The notes below the pieces were generated by a model, which was not told where the DNA came from, searched no databases, and worked only from the letters and a program-made list of their open reading frames with translations. Both the position numbers and the translations under genes were made by a program. Source: Streptomyces humidus (lineage in GTDB: Bacteria; Actinomycetota; Actinomycetes; Streptomycetales; Streptomycetaceae). From it: a DNA stretch of 64,000 nt. Of this stretch, positions 1-8,449 are shown piece by piece (position 1 is the first letter of the stretch; the number at the start of each line of letters is the position of its first letter). The DNA lies in NCBI RefSeq assembly GCF_014649655.1, contig NZ_BMTL01000006.1, positions 248,001 to 312,000 of the forward strand, read 5' to 3'.

Positions 1-293
1 CCGGGAACCTGAAGTTCAAGGAGCTGGAGGCCGCCCAGCTGCCCCGCTCCCTCGGCGACGTCGACGCGGCCGTCATCAACGGCAACTACGCGCTGGAGGC
101 CAAGCTCAGCCCGGCCAGAGACGCCCTCGTCGCGGAGTCCGCCAAGGGCAACCCGTACGCCAACTTCCTCGCCGTGAAGAAGGGCCACGAGGACGACCCG
201 CGCGTGGTGAAGCTCGCCCGGCTGCTCACCTCGCCCGAGGTCAGGAAGTTCATCGCCGACAAGTACGACGGCGCCGTCGTCGCGGCGTTCTGA
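1..293 (+). CDS. MetQ/NlpA-family substrate-binding lipoprotein, C-terminal part
   Basis: The 5' end lies outside the window; the visible reading frame begins at base 3 and codes for the last 96 residues before TGA at 291-293. The segment includes D-A-A-V-I-N-G-N-Y-A-L and a helical C-terminus ending in Y-D-G-A-V-V-A-A-F. Both are typical of the C-terminal lobe of NlpA/MetQ proteins, the lipoproteins that deliver D/L-methionine to a MetNI ABC importer. The importer genes would lie upstream, outside the window. A strong hairpin follows at 315-351, so this is probably the last gene of its operon. The family is clear; methionine as substrate is inferred from the family. Confidence 0.85.
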   Translation, partial: GNLKFKELEAAQLPRSLGDVDAAVINGNYALEAKLSPARDALVAESAKGNPYANFLAVKKGHEDDPRVVKLARLLTSPEVRKFIADKYDGAVVAAF

Positions 294-314
294 CCTTCGC
301 CGACGACGCCCGTG

Positions 315-351
315 CACGGGGTCCGCGCCTCCGACCGGCGTGGACCCCGTG
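315..351 (+). terminator. Hairpin terminator after the metQ-like gene
   Basis: The arms at 315-329 and 337-351 form a stem of about 15 bp (one G-T pair) with a 7-nt loop, starting 21 nt after the stop codon. There is no long T-run, which is usual in Streptomyces. Confidence 0.7.
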
Positions 352-445
352 GTGTGGTTCCGTGCCGCATGCTGCATGCTGGGCAGTTCAGCGGGCCCTG
401 ACGGGTCGGCAGGTTCACGAGGCCCCGAAGGTTACGGAGCGGCGC

Positions 446-1084
446 ATGACGAGCACCTTCCCCACCATCTCCATCAGCACGGAGCGGTTGGGCCTGCGCC
501 CCCTCGACGAGGACGACGTGCCCGCCCTGGCCGACATGATGAACGACGAGCAGGTCACGGCCTGGACCGCCGTGCCGCAGCCCTACGACGAGGCGGCCGC
601 CCGCCGCTGGATCACCGAGCACACCCCCGCCGAACGCACCTCGGGCCGCGGCCTCGACCTCGCCGTCACCGAGTTCCTCACCCAGCGCCTGGTCGGCGTC
701 GTCCAGCTCTCCAAGACCAACTGGCACGTCCGCTCCACCGAGCTGTCGTACATCATCGCCCCCTGGGCGCGCGGCGAGGGCTACGCCTCCGAGGCGGCGC
801 TGGCCACCGCCCAGTGGCTGTTCACCGACCAGAAGTTCGAACGCATCGAGCTGCGCACGGCCGCCGGCAACACCGCCTCCCAGCAGGTCGCCCAGAAGAT
901 CGGATGCATCAGCGAGGGCGTGCTGCGCGGCGCCTGCATAGCGCGCGTCCGCGCCGAGGACGGCACGTGGAGCGAGGTGCGCACCGACTACATCGTGTGG
1001 AGTCTCCTCCCGGAGGACCTGGACGGCGGCGGCGAGCACTTCGCGGAGAGCGGCGGTTTCACCTCGTACACCGACTGGAACTGA
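446..1084 (+). CDS. GNAT-family N-acetyltransferase (RimJ/RimL-like)
   Basis: The product is 212 aa from ATG 446, with GGAG about 7 nt upstream; in-frame codons upstream look non-coding. It starts with the pattern of RimJ/RimL-type acetyltransferases, T-E-R-L-x-L-R-P-L near residues 10-20. It continues with the acetyl-CoA-binding strand-loop-helix (W-A-R-G-E-G-Y-A-S-E-A near 110-120) and N-x-A-S-Q-x-V-A-x-K-I-G near 145-155. Such enzymes move an acetyl group from acetyl-CoA to an amine, often a protein N-terminus or a small molecule. The substrate cannot be told from sequence. It is a separate unit between the metQ terminator and the corrinoid gene at 1174. Confidence 0.88.
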   Translation: MTSTFPTISISTERLGLRPLDEDDVPALADMMNDEQVTAWTAVPQPYDEAAARRWITEHTPAERTSGRGLDLAVTEFLTQRLVGVVQLSKTNWHVRSTELSYIIAPWARGEGYASEAALATAQWLFTDQKFERIELRTAAGNTASQQVAQKIGCISEGVLRGACIARVRAEDGTWSEVRTDYIVWSLLPEDLDGGGEHFAESGGFTSYTDWN

Positions 1085-1173
1085 CGCCGGACAGCCGCCG
1101 TCCCCCGGACGCCCCGACCAGGTACCCTCACGGAGCCCGCTGCCTGCGTGAACCCCGGGGGAGACTGACGACG

Positions 1174-2391
1174 ATGGCCGACCGCGTCACCGTGATCGGC
1201 TGGGACGGTTCGCCGCTGACCGCCGCGGCCCGCTCCGCTCTGGGCGCCGCCACCCTGGTGGCCGGAGCCGCCCACCATCTGAGGCTGCCCGAGGTGCCGC
1301 CCGCCGCGGAACGCATCCCGCTCGGCAGCGTCGCCCTCGCCGCCCCCCGCATCGCCGGCCACCGCGGCACCGCGGTCGTCATCGCCGACGGCGACCCGGG
1401 CTTCTTCGGCGTCGTCAGGGCCCTGCGCGCACCCGAGTTCGGCCTGGAGGTCGAGGTCGTCCCCGCCGTCTCCGCCGTGGCCGCCGCCTTCGCCCGGGCC
1501 GGCATGCCCTGGGACGACGCCCAGGTCGTCGTCGCCCACCGGCGCACCCTGCGCCGCGCGGTGAACGTCTGCCGGGCCCACCCCAAGGTCGCCGTCCTCA
1601 CCTCCCCGGGCGCCGGCCCCGCCGAGCTCGGCCTGCTGCTGGAGGGCGTGCACCGCACCTTCGTGGTCTGCGAGGAGCTCGGCACCGACCGGGAGCAGGT
1701 CAGCGTCGTCACCTCGGACAAGGCCGCCGACCACAGCTGGCGCGACCCCAATGTCGTCATCGTCATCGGCGGCCCCACCGGTCCGGTCGTCTCCGGCGAC
1801 GGCGGCTGGATCGCCGGCCGGGACCCCGGCGCCGGCCCGCGCGGCTGGGCGCTGCCCGCCGAGGCGTACGAGGGCGGGCTCGGCGAGGGGGAGGCCCCGC
1901 TGCTGCGCGCCGCCCAACTCGCCCGGCTGGGCCCGCGCGTGGGCGACCTCGTCTGGGACATCGGCTGCGGCAGCGGCGCGTTCGCGACCGAGGCCGCCCG
2001 GGCGGGCGCCGCCGTCATCGCCGTCGACCGGGACCTGGAGGCCTGCGCCCGCACGGACGCCGCGGCGCGCCGCCACGGCGTCCAGCTCCAGATCGTCCAC
2101 GGGGGCGCCCCGCACGTCCTGGAGAACCTGCCCGAACCGGACGTCGTCCGGGTCGGCGGCGGGGGAGCGCCCGTGGTCTCCGCCGTCGTCGACCGCCGCC
2201 CGCAGCGCATCGTCACCCACGCGGCGACCCGGGACGCGGCCGAACGCGTGGGCCGCGACCTCTCCGAGCACGGCTACGGCGTCGAGTGTGCCCTCGTCCA
2301 GTCCGTCGAACTCGACACGCGGGCCTGGACGGAGACGGAGCGGAGCGTCGCGTTCCTGCTCACCGGGGTTCTCGGCGACCGCCGGCCGTGA
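1174..2391 (+). CDS. cobL: Precorrin-6Y C5,15-methyltransferase (decarboxylating), CbiE-CbiT fusion
   Basis: The 405-aa product starts at ATG 1174, with a GGGGGAGA Shine-Dalgarno about 10 nt upstream. Residues ~1-195 are the CbiE half, a tetrapyrrole methylase fold with I-A-D-G-D-P-G-F-F-G near 70. Residues ~225-405 are the CbiT half, a Rossmann methyltransferase with the SAM motif D-I-G-C-G-S-G near 263-269. In the family the two halves methylate C5 and C15 of the corrin ring and remove the acetate side chain at C12 during adenosylcobalamin synthesis. The neighbours bluB-cobT and cobA/cysG are in the same pathway. A longer upstream frame (from 340) is an unsupported extension. Confidence 0.92.
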   Translation: MADRVTVIGWDGSPLTAAARSALGAATLVAGAAHHLRLPEVPPAAERIPLGSVALAAPRIAGHRGTAVVIADGDPGFFGVVRALRAPEFGLEVEVVPAVSAVAAAFARAGMPWDDAQVVVAHRRTLRRAVNVCRAHPKVAVLTSPGAGPAELGLLLEGVHRTFVVCEELGTDREQVSVVTSDKAADHSWRDPNVVIVIGGPTGPVVSGDGGWIAGRDPGAGPRGWALPAEAYEGGLGEGEAPLLRAAQLARLGPRVGDLVWDIGCGSGAFATEAARAGAAVIAVDRDLEACARTDAAARRHGVQLQIVHGGAPHVLENLPEPDVVRVGGGGAPVVSAVVDRRPQRIVTHAATRDAAERVGRDLSEHGYGVECALVQSVELDTRAWTETERSVAFLLTGVLGDRRP

Positions 2392-2757
2392 CCGGGTCCG
2401 CCCTCCCCGTGATCCTGTTGTCGTACCGCGCGCGGTAGGCTGGCCGATCGTCGTACCGCTTCCGTTCGCCCGGCGCTTCGTCGGTCAATGTCCGGAAAAC
2501 ACATCCCTTTTGGGCTGCGTGTGGTACGTCAGAACCGGAGGACGCGCAACGTGGCGCAGTCCACAGCGGAGCCTCGCCGATCAAGCTGTCGCGAGGCGAC
2601 GACGGCCGGGACAATGCCACTGAATGGCTTTGTCGCTTTTTCGGGCGGGTCGTTCGTGCCGCTGGGCACGGACGCTCGTTCTTCACTACGGAGCGGTCGG
2701 TGCGCCGCTCCGGGTGAGCCGGCCGCAGAAGCACTAACCGATGGGCGAGGGGTACGC
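2392..2757 (+). promoter_or_regulatory. Structured leader of the bluB-cobT gene
   Basis: The 366 nt between cobL and the chosen bluB-cobT start contain an A/T-richer patch (about 2480-2530) and a chain of hairpins: 2588-2600 (GTCGC/GCGAC), 2610-2634, 2655-2670 (CGTGCC/GGCACG) and 2689-2712 (8-bp stem, CGGAGCGG/CCGCTCCG). The second is followed by TTTTT. The direct repeat TCGTACCGC occurs at 2421 and 2451. I read this as a transcribed regulatory leader. It has no clear match to the cobalamin riboswitch core, although GCCACTG at 2616-2622 resembles a B12 box. The reading frame stays open through the leader from GTG 2551, so an N-terminal extension remains possible. Confidence 0.45.
2610..2641 (+). 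terminator. Terminator-like hairpin with T-run inside the bluB-cobT leader
   Basis: The arm 2610-2618 (GACAATGCC) pairs with 2626-2634 (GGCTTTGTC) with one T-T mismatch and a 7-nt loop. Two bases later comes TTTTT at 2637-2641, a rare run in this genome. The 3' part, TTGTCGC (2630-2636), could instead pair with GCGAC at 2596-2600, so a switch between two folds is possible. It lies 117 nt before the ATG, which fits an attenuator. Confidence 0.45.
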
Positions 2758-5700
2758 ATGACCGACACCGGCCAGGTCCCGGGCGAGGGACTGCCGGAGA
2801 GCGCAGGCATGGTGGAGCAGCCGGGCGTCCCCGCGCACGGTGCGTACACCTACCTCTCCGAGACCACCGCCGAGGACGAAGACCTGTTGCTGCTGCCGGG
2901 TGCCCAGAGCGCGTGGGGCAACGAGGTGGCCCCGCCCGCGCCGGAACCGGTGGTCGAGGCGGTCCACGAACCGGGGCCGCACGAGACGGCCGGCCGTGAC
3001 AGCGGTTCGGTCGACCTCAACGGCGTCCGTCTGCCCGGCCCGTCGGCGCCCCAGGCGACCCCGCGCCGCCCCCTGCACCTCGGCCCCCCGATCCCCGACG
3101 CCTCCGCCAGCCCGGTCCGCTCGCTCGCCGACCGCGGTCCCGCGGGCGTGCCGCCGCGTCAGCCCGGTCCGCAGGCGACCGGCCCCGAGTACCTGGACGT
3201 ACCGCACCTGCGGGACATGCCCCCGCAGGGCGCGTCTCCCTGGGGCGCCGCACAGGCCACGGCCCGGGTGACGGCGCCGGTCCCGGCGCAGGTCGCTTCG
3301 GGGGGGACGGCTGGGGAAACGGTTGCCCCCGCAGCGGTCGCGCAGACGCAGCAGGCCGAGCCGGTGAGCGCCGCCCAGGCGGTGGTGGCCCGCGTCGCTA
3401 CCGAGGCGATCGCGGCGACCGCCCCGCAGGAGGCCCCGGACTCGGAGGCCCCGGAGGCCCGTGAGCCCGAGGAGCCGGTGGAGCCCGAGGCCGTGAGTGA
3501 GTCCCGGGTCGGCCGGGGCTACGGAGTCGTCGACCCCGGTGAGCTGCTCGGCGCCGCGATGATGGCGGAGGCCAGGGAGGAGCCCGCCGACGACCAGACG
3601 GCGGACAACCCCGTGGCCGCCGTCGAGCAGCCGGTCGAAGAGGAAAGGGCGCCGGAGACCGCGGACGGCCCCGAAGCTGCGCCCGCCGAACAGGCGGCCG
3701 TCGCCGGGGAAGCCGCACAGCCGGTCCCGCCCGCCCAGCCCGCTGAGCCGGTCGCCACCGACGTAGCCGATGCGGTCGAGGAGGCAGCGGCGGCGGAGAC
3801 CGCCGTGCCCGACCCGGCAGAGGCCGCCGTGGCCCACCCGGCCGTGGCGGACCCGGCCGTCGCCGACGCGGGCGGGACGGCGGCGAGCCCCACCGAGGGG
3901 TTCCAGGAGCCGCAGGAGTCCCAGGAGTCCGCTGCGGCCCCCGGCGACCCGTCGGCGCAGGGGCCGCAGGCCTCCGCGACCGCCGAGGCGCCCGGGACCG
4001 ACGCGGCGCTCGTTCCCGAACCCGCCGGCACCCCCGGGCCTGCTCCCGTGACCGAGGCCGCTCCCGTGACCCAGGCCGCTCCCGTGACCGAGGTCGCGTC
4101 GGCCGTCGAGCCGCCGTCGGACCCGACCCCTGAAGCGCCGGAGCCGGCGGCGTCCGCGGAGGAGACGCCTGCCGGCCAGGTCCTCGAGGTCCCCGGGCCC
4201 GAGGCCGTCCCCGGGCCCGCAGTCTCCGTCCCCACCCCGGAAGCCGACGCCCTCGCGCCCGCCGTGACACCGGGGGACGCGGCGATCGTCGTCGAGCCGG
4301 ACGCCGAGGCACAGGCGGAACCCGTCGCCGAACCGGCGGTCCAGGGGGCCTCCGGCATCGAGCAGGCTCCGGGCCCGGAAACGGGCCCGGAATCGGGGCC
4401 GGAGCTGTCGGCCGAGGCCGTGGACGCGGCCCCCGCGGCCACCGTCCGCCCCGTCCAGATGGCGGACTCCGCATCCCACACCCCGGACATCGACGCCTCC
4501 GCCCCTGACGCGTCCCCCGCGCCGGAGCCCGAGGCCTCCGCCGCGGCCCCCGCGGGCCCCGTCCAGCAGCAGCCCGAGGCCGTCCGCGTCCAGTCCCCGG
4601 CAGAGGCGGCCCAGCCCGCGCAGCCGGCGCAGGACACGGCGGACACGGCAGAGGCGCCGCAGGCCTCCGGACCCGCCGAGCCGCCTGTCGAGGCGGTTCC
4701 CGCGCCCTCCGCCGTCCACGAAGGCGACCTGCCCCACGCGGCGGACGCGCCGCCCGCCGAGCACCCGGAGCCCGTCCAGCCCGCGGCGGCCGCTCCCGCC
4801 TCGCAAGCCGACGAGCCCGACGCCGGACTCCCGCACGGCGCTGTCCCCCAGGCTCTCCCGTCGGACCGGCCGACGTCGCTCCACCCCGGGCCGGACCAGC
4901 CGCAGGGCCGGGCCGTGCCGGTCGAGGGCATGGCCACCGCCGAGCACCTCGCCCCGACCCCGACGCACGCCGTCGTCGCCCCCACGCCGGAGCAGCCGGC
5001 CCCCGAGCAGCCGGCCCCCGAGCAGCCGGCCCCCGAGCAGGCGGCCCCCGAGCAGACCGCGCAGGCGCAGCCCGTCCAGCCCGCGGCGGCCGCCGTCCAG
5101 GTCCCCGCCCCTCGCCGCGCCGATCCCCTCCCGGGACCGGCCACCGCCGACGTGGAGCACGAGACCGGCGTCGTCCGCGACGTCGCTCAGAGCCCGGAGG
5201 ACCTGCCGACCGGGGCCGCCGACCAGGAAGAGAGCCCGGCCGCCGCAGTGGAAGCAGCGCGAGAGTCCACCGGCCCGGCCGCCCCCGCCTACGACGACGC
5301 GGAGCGCGAGGCCGTCCTGAAGGTGATGCGCGAGCGCCGGGACATCCGCAACGGTTTCCGGAGCGACCCCATCCCGCACGAGGTGCTGCTGCGCGTCCTG
5401 GAGGCCGCACACACCGCGCCCTCCGTCGGCCACTCGCAGCCCTGGGACTTCGTCGTCATCCGCTCGGCCGACACCCGGCGCGCGATGCACGAGCTGGCGA
5501 CGCGTCAGCGTGACGCCTACGCGAAGTCCCTGCCCAAGGGCCGGGCCAAGCAGTTCAAGGAACTGAAGATCGAGGCCATCCTCGACACCCCGGTGAACAT
5601 CGTGGTCACCGCCGACCCGACCCGCGGCGGCCGGCACACCCTCGGCCGTCACACCCAGCCGCAGATGGCGCCGTACTCCTCCGCGCTCGCGGTCGAGAAC

Positions 5701-7005
5701 CTCTGGCTCGCCGCGCGCGCCGAAGGCCTCGGCGTCGGCTGGGTCAGCTTCTTCGACGAGCGGGAGATGGTCCGCGCGCTGGGCCTGCCTGAGCACCTCG
5801 AAGTGGTCGCCTACCTCTGCGTCGGCTACGTCGACGAGTTCCCGGACGAGCCCGAGCTGATGCAGGCGGGCTGGGCCAAGCGCCGCCCGCTGTCCTGGGT
5901 CGTCCACGAGGAGACGTACGGCCGTCGCGCGCTGCCCGGCGAGGACCCGCACGACCTGCTCGCCGAGACCGTCGCCAGTGTCCGCCCGCTCGACGCCAAG
6001 GCGCTCGGCGAGGCCTGGGAGCGGCAGAAGCGGATGACCAAGCCGGCCGGCGCGCTCGGCATGCTGGAGATCATCTCCGCCCAGCTGTCCGGCCTGTCCC
6101 GGCAGTGCCCGCCGCCGATCCCGGAGCCCGCGGCCGTCGCGATCTTCGCCGGGGACCACGGCGTGCACGCCCAGGGCGTCACCCCGTGGCCGCAGGAGGT
6201 GACGGCCCAGATGGTCGCCAACTTCCTGGGCGGGGGAGCGGTCTGCAACGCCTTCGCCGCCCAGGTCGGCGCGGAGGTCTGTGTGGTGGACGTCGGCGTC
6301 GCGGCCGATCTGCCCGGCACCCCCGGCCTGCTGCCCCGCAAGATCCGGGCGGGCACGTCCGACATGACCACCGGCCCCGCAATGACCCGCGAGGAGGCCA
6401 GGCAGGCCATCGAGGTCGGCATCGAGACGGCCCGCGACCTGGTGGCGGCCGGCAACAAGGCGCTGCTCACCGGTGAGATGGGCATCGCGAACACCACGGC
6501 GTCGGCCGCCCTCATCTCGGTCTTCACCGGCGCGGACCCGGCCGAGGTCACCGGCCGGGGCACCGGGATCAACGACGAGACCCTCGCCCGCAAGACCGAG
6601 GTCGTCCGCCGCGCTCTGGAGTTCCACCGGCCGGACCCGGCCGATCCGATCGGCGTCCTCGCCGCGGTCGGCGGCTTCGAACACGCGGCGATGGTCGGCC
6701 TGCTGCTGGGCGGCGCCTCCCTGCGCACGCCCGTGATCCTGGACGGCGTCAGCGCCGGCGCGGCGGCCCTGGTCGCCCGCGCGATCGCCCCCGAGGTGCT
6801 CGCGGCGTGCATCGCGGGCCACCGCAGCGCGGAGCCCGGCCATGTGGCGGCCCTCAACAAGCTGGGGCTGCGCCCCCTGGTCGACCTGGACCTGCGTCTC
6901 GGCGAGGGCACGGGCGCGCTGCTCGCTCTGCCGCTGGTGCAGAGCACGGCCCGCGCCATGCACGAGGTCGCGACGTTCGACTCGGCGGGTGTGACCGAGA
7001 AGTAG
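2758..7005 (+). CDS. cobT: 5,6-dimethylbenzimidazole synthase (BluB) - nicotinate-nucleotide:DMB phosphoribosyltransferase (CobT) fusion with long disordered N-terminus
   Basis: The 1415-aa product starts at ATG 2758, 5 nt after GCGAGGGG. Residues 1-840 are Pro/Ala/Glu-rich low-complexity sequence with internal repeats and no recognisable fold. Residues ~842-1060 are a BluB-type nitroreductase domain (R-R-D-I-R-N-G-F, then P-S-V-G-H-S-Q-P-W-D-F), which in the family makes 5,6-dimethylbenzimidazole from FMNH2. Residues ~1075-1415 are CobT, with F-A-G-D-H-G-V near 1127 and L-G-E-G-T-G-A, whose Glu1383 matches the family's catalytic glutamate; CobT makes alpha-ribazole phosphate. Fusion couples production and use of the lower ligand of B12. 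GTG 2551, in frame after GGAGGA, is an alternative start adding 69 residues. Confidence 0.9.
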   Translation: MTDTGQVPGEGLPESAGMVEQPGVPAHGAYTYLSETTAEDEDLLLLPGAQSAWGNEVAPPAPEPVVEAVHEPGPHETAGRDSGSVDLNGVRLPGPSAPQATPRRPLHLGPPIPDASASPVRSLADRGPAGVPPRQPGPQATGPEYLDVPHLRDMPPQGASPWGAAQATARVTAPVPAQVASGGTAGETVAPAAVAQTQQAEPVSAAQAVVARVATEAIAATAPQEAPDSEAPEAREPEEPVEPEAVSESRVGRGYGVVDPGELLGAAMMAEAREEPADDQTADNPVAAVEQPVEEERAPETADGPEAAPAEQAAVAGEAAQPVPPAQPAEPVATDVADAVEEAAAAETAVPDPAEAAVAHPAVADPAVADAGGTAASPTEGFQEPQESQESAAAPGDPSAQGPQASATAEAPGTDAALVPEPAGTPGPAPVTEAAPVTQAAPVTEVASAVEPPSDPTPEAPEPAASAEETPAGQVLEVPGPEAVPGPAVSVPTPEADALAPAVTPGDAAIVVEPDAEAQAEPVAEPAVQGASGIEQAPGPETGPESGPELSAEAVDAAPAATVRPVQMADSASHTPDIDASAPDASPAPEPEASAAAPAGPVQQQPEAVRVQSPAEAAQPAQPAQDTADTAEAPQASGPAEPPVEAVPAPSAVHEGDLPHAADAPPAEHPEPVQPAAAAPASQADEPDAGLPHGAVPQALPSDRPTSLHPGPDQPQGRAVPVEGMATAEHLAPTPTHAVVAPTPEQPAPEQPAPEQPAPEQAAPEQTAQAQPVQPAAAAVQVPAPRRADPLPGPATADVEHETGVVRDVAQSPEDLPTGAADQEESPAAAVEAARESTGPAAPAYDDAEREAVLKVMRERRDIRNGFRSDPIPHEVLLRVLEAAHTAPSVGHSQPWDFVVIRSADTRRAMHELATRQRDAYAKSLPKGRAKQFKELKIEAILDTPVNIVVTADPTRGGRHTLGRHTQPQMAPYSSALAVENLWLAARAEGLGVGWVSFFDEREMVRALGLPEHLEVVAYLCVGYVDEFPDEPELMQAGWAKRRPLSWVVHEETYGRRALPGEDPHDLLAETVASVRPLDAKALGEAWERQKRMTKPAGALGMLEIISAQLSGLSRQCPPPIPEPAAVAIFAGDHGVHAQGVTPWPQEVTAQMVANFLGGGAVCNAFAAQVGAEVCVVDVGVAADLPGTPGLLPRKIRAGTSDMTTGPAMTREEARQAIEVGIETARDLVAAGNKALLTGEMGIANTTASAALISVFTGADPAEVTGRGTGINDETLARKTEVVRRALEFHRPDPADPIGVLAAVGGFEHAAMVGLLLGGASLRTPVILDGVSAGAAALVARAIAPEVLAACIAGHRSAEPGHVAALNKLGLRPLVDLDLRLGEGTGALLALPLVQSTARAMHEVATFDSAGVTEK
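4042..4095 (+). repeat. Three 18-bp in-frame tandem repeats in bluB-cobT
   Basis: Units at 4042-4059, 4060-4077 and 4078-4095 follow GCTCCCGTGACCGAGGCC with one or two changes each. They code for A-P-V-T-E-A type hexapeptides within the disordered N-terminal region. Confidence 0.85.
4981..5055 (+). repeat. Five 15-bp in-frame tandem repeats in bluB-cobT
   Basis: Units of CCGGCCCCCGAGCAG occur at 4996, 5011 and 5026, with a variant at 5041 and a degenerate first copy at 4981. They encode repeated P-A-P-E-Q. Being a multiple of three, copy-number changes would not break the frame. Confidence 0.88.
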
Positions 7006-7153
7006 AACCTGCTCCGAGGCCGGGCGGCATGCCCTTGTGCTGCCCCCGGCCCCGCCGCATGCTGAACCCGTCTCTAAAATGCGCACGTCAGGGCCGCTCC
7101 AGAGCCGCAGCGCCCGTCCACTGCTCTCTGCCCGTACGAGGAGCCGCACCCTC

Positions 7154-8386
7154 ATGGCCGAACACCCCGCCTACCCCGTAGGCCTCCGTCTCGCCGGCCG
7201 CAGGGTCGTCGTCCTCGGCGGCGGCCAGGTCGCCCAGCGCCGGCTGCCCGCCCTGATCGCGGCGGGTGCGGACGTGCACCTCGTGTCACCCGAGGCGACT
7301 CCGTCCGTCGAGGCGATGGCGGACGCGGGTGAGCTGGTCTGGTCGAAGCGCGCCTACGCCGAGGGCGACCTCGCCGCGGCCTGGTACGCCCTGATCGCCA
7401 CCAGCGACCCGGTCGCCAACCGGCAGGCCTCCGCCGAGGCGGAGGCCTGCCGTGTGTGGTGCGTGCGCTCCGACGACGCCGACGCCGCCACCGCCTGGAC
7501 CCCGGCGACCGGCCACAGCGAGGGCGTCACGATCGCCGTCCTCACCACGGACGCCCGCGGCCGCGACCCGCGCCACACGGCGGCCGTCCGCGACGCCGTC
7601 GTCGAAGGTCTGCGCGACGGCACCCTCGTGGCTCCCCACTTCCGCACCCGGACCCCGGGCGTCGCCCTCGTCGGCGGCGGACCCGGCGACCCGGACCTGA
7701 TCACGGTCCGCGGCCGCCGCCTCCTCGCCGAGGCGGACGTCGTGATCGCCGACCGGCTCGGCCCGCGCGACCTCCTCGCCGAGCTCCCGCCGCACGTCGA
7801 GGTGATCGACGCGGCGAAGATCCCCTACGGCCGCTACATGGCCCAGGAGGCCATCAACAACGCGCTCATCGAGCACGCCAGGCAGGGCAAGTCGGTCGTC
7901 CGCCTCAAGGGCGGCGACCCGTACGTCTTCGGCCGCGGCATGGAGGAGCTCCAGGCGCTCGCCGAGGCGGGCATCGCCTGCACGGTGGTCCCCGGCATCT
8001 CCAGCTCGATCTCGGTCCCGGGCGCGGCCGGCATCCCGGTCACGCACCGCGGGGTCGCCCATGAGTTCACCGTGGTCAGCGGGCATGTCGCCCCCGACGA
8101 CGACCGCTCCCTGGTCGACTGGCCGTCCCTCGCGAAGCTCACCGGCACACTGGTGGTCCTGATGGGCGTCGACAAGATAGGGAAGATCGCCGAGACGCTC
8201 GTCGCGCACGGCAAGTCGCCCGACACCCCGGTCGCCCTGGTCCAGGAGGGCACGACGGCCGCCCAGCGGCGCGTGGACGCGACCCTCGCGACGGTCGCCG
8301 AGACGGTCCGTGTCCAGGAGGTCAGGCCGCCGGCGGTGATCGTCATCGGGGCCGTCGTCGCCGTCAACTCGCCGACCATTGAGTAA
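7154..8386 (+). CDS. cobA: Uroporphyrinogen-III C-methyltransferase with precorrin-2 dehydrogenase domain (CysG-like)
   Basis: The 410-aa product starts at ATG 7154, ~10 nt after ACGAGGAG. Residues ~1-155 are the NAD-binding dehydrogenase/ferrochelatase-type domain (V-V-L-G-G-G-Q-V-A near 20). Residues ~165-405 are the SUMT methylase, with V-G-G-G-P-G-D-P-D-L-I-T near 172-183 and G-G-D-P-Y-V-F-G-R-G. SUMT adds two methyl groups to uroporphyrinogen III, giving precorrin-2, the branch point to siroheme and cobalamin. The dehydrogenase half would oxidise precorrin-2 to sirohydrochlorin. Its place after cobL and bluB-cobT supports the corrinoid role, while a siroheme role is equally compatible. 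Confidence 0.9.
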   Translation: MAEHPAYPVGLRLAGRRVVVLGGGQVAQRRLPALIAAGADVHLVSPEATPSVEAMADAGELVWSKRAYAEGDLAAAWYALIATSDPVANRQASAEAEACRVWCVRSDDADAATAWTPATGHSEGVTIAVLTTDARGRDPRHTAAVRDAVVEGLRDGTLVAPHFRTRTPGVALVGGGPGDPDLITVRGRRLLAEADVVIADRLGPRDLLAELPPHVEVIDAAKIPYGRYMAQEAINNALIEHARQGKSVVRLKGGDPYVFGRGMEELQALAEAGIACTVVPGISSSISVPGAAGIPVTHRGVAHEFTVVSGHVAPDDDRSLVDWPSLAKLTGTLVVLMGVDKIGKIAETLVAHGKSPDTPVALVQEGTTAAQRRVDATLATVAETVRVQEVRPPAVIVIGAVVAVNSPTIE

Positions 8387-8449
8387 CCGGCGGTAACCTG
8401 ACCGATCCGAGCCGTTGGCACCACACCCAGGACAAGGCAGTATCACCCT

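Noticed and set aside
340..1173. N-terminal extension of cobL reaching back over the GNAT gene
   Set aside because: It overlaps a clear acetyltransferase in another frame, while ATG 1174 has a good ribosome site and begins the CbiE domain.
2610..2640. Canonical cobalamin riboswitch
   Set aside because: GCCACTG looks like a B12 box, but the other conserved core elements could not be found upstream, so only an unnamed structured leader is claimed.
2734..7155. 1473-codon open frame antisense to bluB-cobT
   Set aside because: Its product is Arg/Gly/Leu/His-rich without a fold, and the plus strand encodes clear BluB and CobT domains. High third-position GC leaves the opposite frame open.
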